DNA from: Alkalibacterium olivapovliticus
Lineage (GTDB): Bacteria; Bacillota; Bacilli; Lactobacillales; Carnobacteriaceae_A
NCBI RefSeq assembly: GCF_003003275.1
Contig: NZ_PVTO01000007.1
Location: 51,570 to 115,569 of the forward strand
Direction of reading: 5' to 3'
DNA length: 64,000 nt
A program made the position numbers and the translations under genes. The notes under the pieces are model-generated. The model was given only the letters and a program-made list of their open reading frames with translations. It was not told the origin of the DNA and ran no database searches. This document shows, one piece after another, positions 63,816-64,000 of the stretch. Position 1 is the first letter of the stretch, and every line of letters starts with the position of its first letter.

Positions 63816-64000
63816 GTGCGCCCGGCATGGGCGATAACTTGGTGGTGAAAGTCCACTACAGACTTGGCAGTAGGAACTGTTAGCGAAAGACAAGGGTGTC
63901 CGCCGTGAGGCGGAATCTGAAGGAAGTCGGACGCAAATGCTTGCACTGACGAACAGAAACTTCATACCAAGGCTTAATAGAACGGATGAGCTTGCAAGAC
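63816..64000 (+). mobile_element. Group IIC intron, 5' part (continues beyond the window)
   Basis: Starts GTGCGCCCGGCATGGGCG and contains the domain I blocks CTGTTAGCGAAAGACAAGGG, GTGTCCGCC, GGAATCTGAAGGAAG and AACTTCATACCAAGGCT, which match the Oceanobacillus iheyensis-type group IIC ribozyme pattern. It is inserted right after a Rho-independent terminator, as this class does. The reverse transcriptase ORF and 3' end are outside the window. Confidence 0.9.

Overview
The window reads as chromosomal DNA of a low-GC Gram-positive bacterium of the Lactobacillales, most likely a marine or alkaliphilic member of the Carnobacteriaceae (Alkalibacterium/Marinilactibacillus-like). This is inferred from strong AGGAGG ribosome binding sites, a methionine T-box instead of an S-box, a staphyloxanthin-type carotenoid cluster, a fermentative branched-chain keto-acid operon (ptb-buk-bkd) like that of enterococci, a ManR/RpoN-controlled mannose-class PTS, and very acidic lipoproteins. 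No rRNA, tRNA, phage or plasmid genes were seen. The only mobile element is the 5' end of a group IIC intron at the right edge.

Layout. 0.07-10.8 kb: branched-chain amino acid (BCAA) catabolism. A sodium:amino-acid symporter gene diverges from ptb-buk-lpdV-bkdAA-bkdAB-bkdB; a LysR regulator and leucine dehydrogenase follow. Leucine dehydrogenase makes the 2-keto acids, BKDH makes branched acyl-CoAs, and Ptb/Buk turn these into acids plus ATP. 10.9-11.3 kb: a 26-bp periodic intergenic repeat. 11.4-22.6 kb: single genes (PgeF, TetR/FMN reductase pair, esterase, VOC, phosphoesterase, glutamate symporter, two GNATs, APC permease, CutC). 22.6-25.6 kb: T-box plus metNIQ methionine importer. 25.7 kb: thiolase. 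26.9-31.4 kb: FMN riboswitch, ribD-ribE-ribBA-ribH and a translationally coupled HAD phosphatase. 31.4-36.4 kb: ZIP-like and CorA-like membrane proteins, a small PspC protein, aldo/keto reductase, MFS transporter.

36.6-40.7 kb: crtM-crtP-crtQ-crtO, a C30 carotenoid cluster without crtN, whose first gene appears to start at AUC. 40.7-43.6 kb: VOC protein and a P1B-4-type metal ATPase behind a Fur-like palindrome. 43.9-46 kb: two paralogous acidic lipoproteins of unknown function, one with an internal 152-codon duplication. 46.2-52.6 kb: ManR activator, a sigma-54 promoter with flanking repeats, and a PTS operon (extra EIIB, EIIAB, EIIC, EIID). 52.7-54.2 kb: an amino-acid ABC permease and binding protein without an ATPase. 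54.6-56.0 kb: amidase. 56.15-56.6 kb: about eight 52-bp hairpin-forming tandem repeats. 56.8-58.1 kb: rpoN, the partner of ManR. 58.2-61.8 kb: oligoendopeptidase F and two coupled GNATs. 62.3-63.8 kb: an M23 peptidoglycan hydrolase, with the intron inserted just after its terminator.

The observations most worth following are the AUC start of crtM, the crtN-less pigment cluster, the two hairpin repeat arrays, the acidic lipoprotein family, the rib-operon HAD phosphatase, the shared TAGTGTGTT motif of the ManR regulon, and the intron/terminator junction. Starts were chosen by Shine-Dalgarno (SD) position, so several differ from the longest open frame. All family calls rest on motifs and remembered family sequences; no database search was run.
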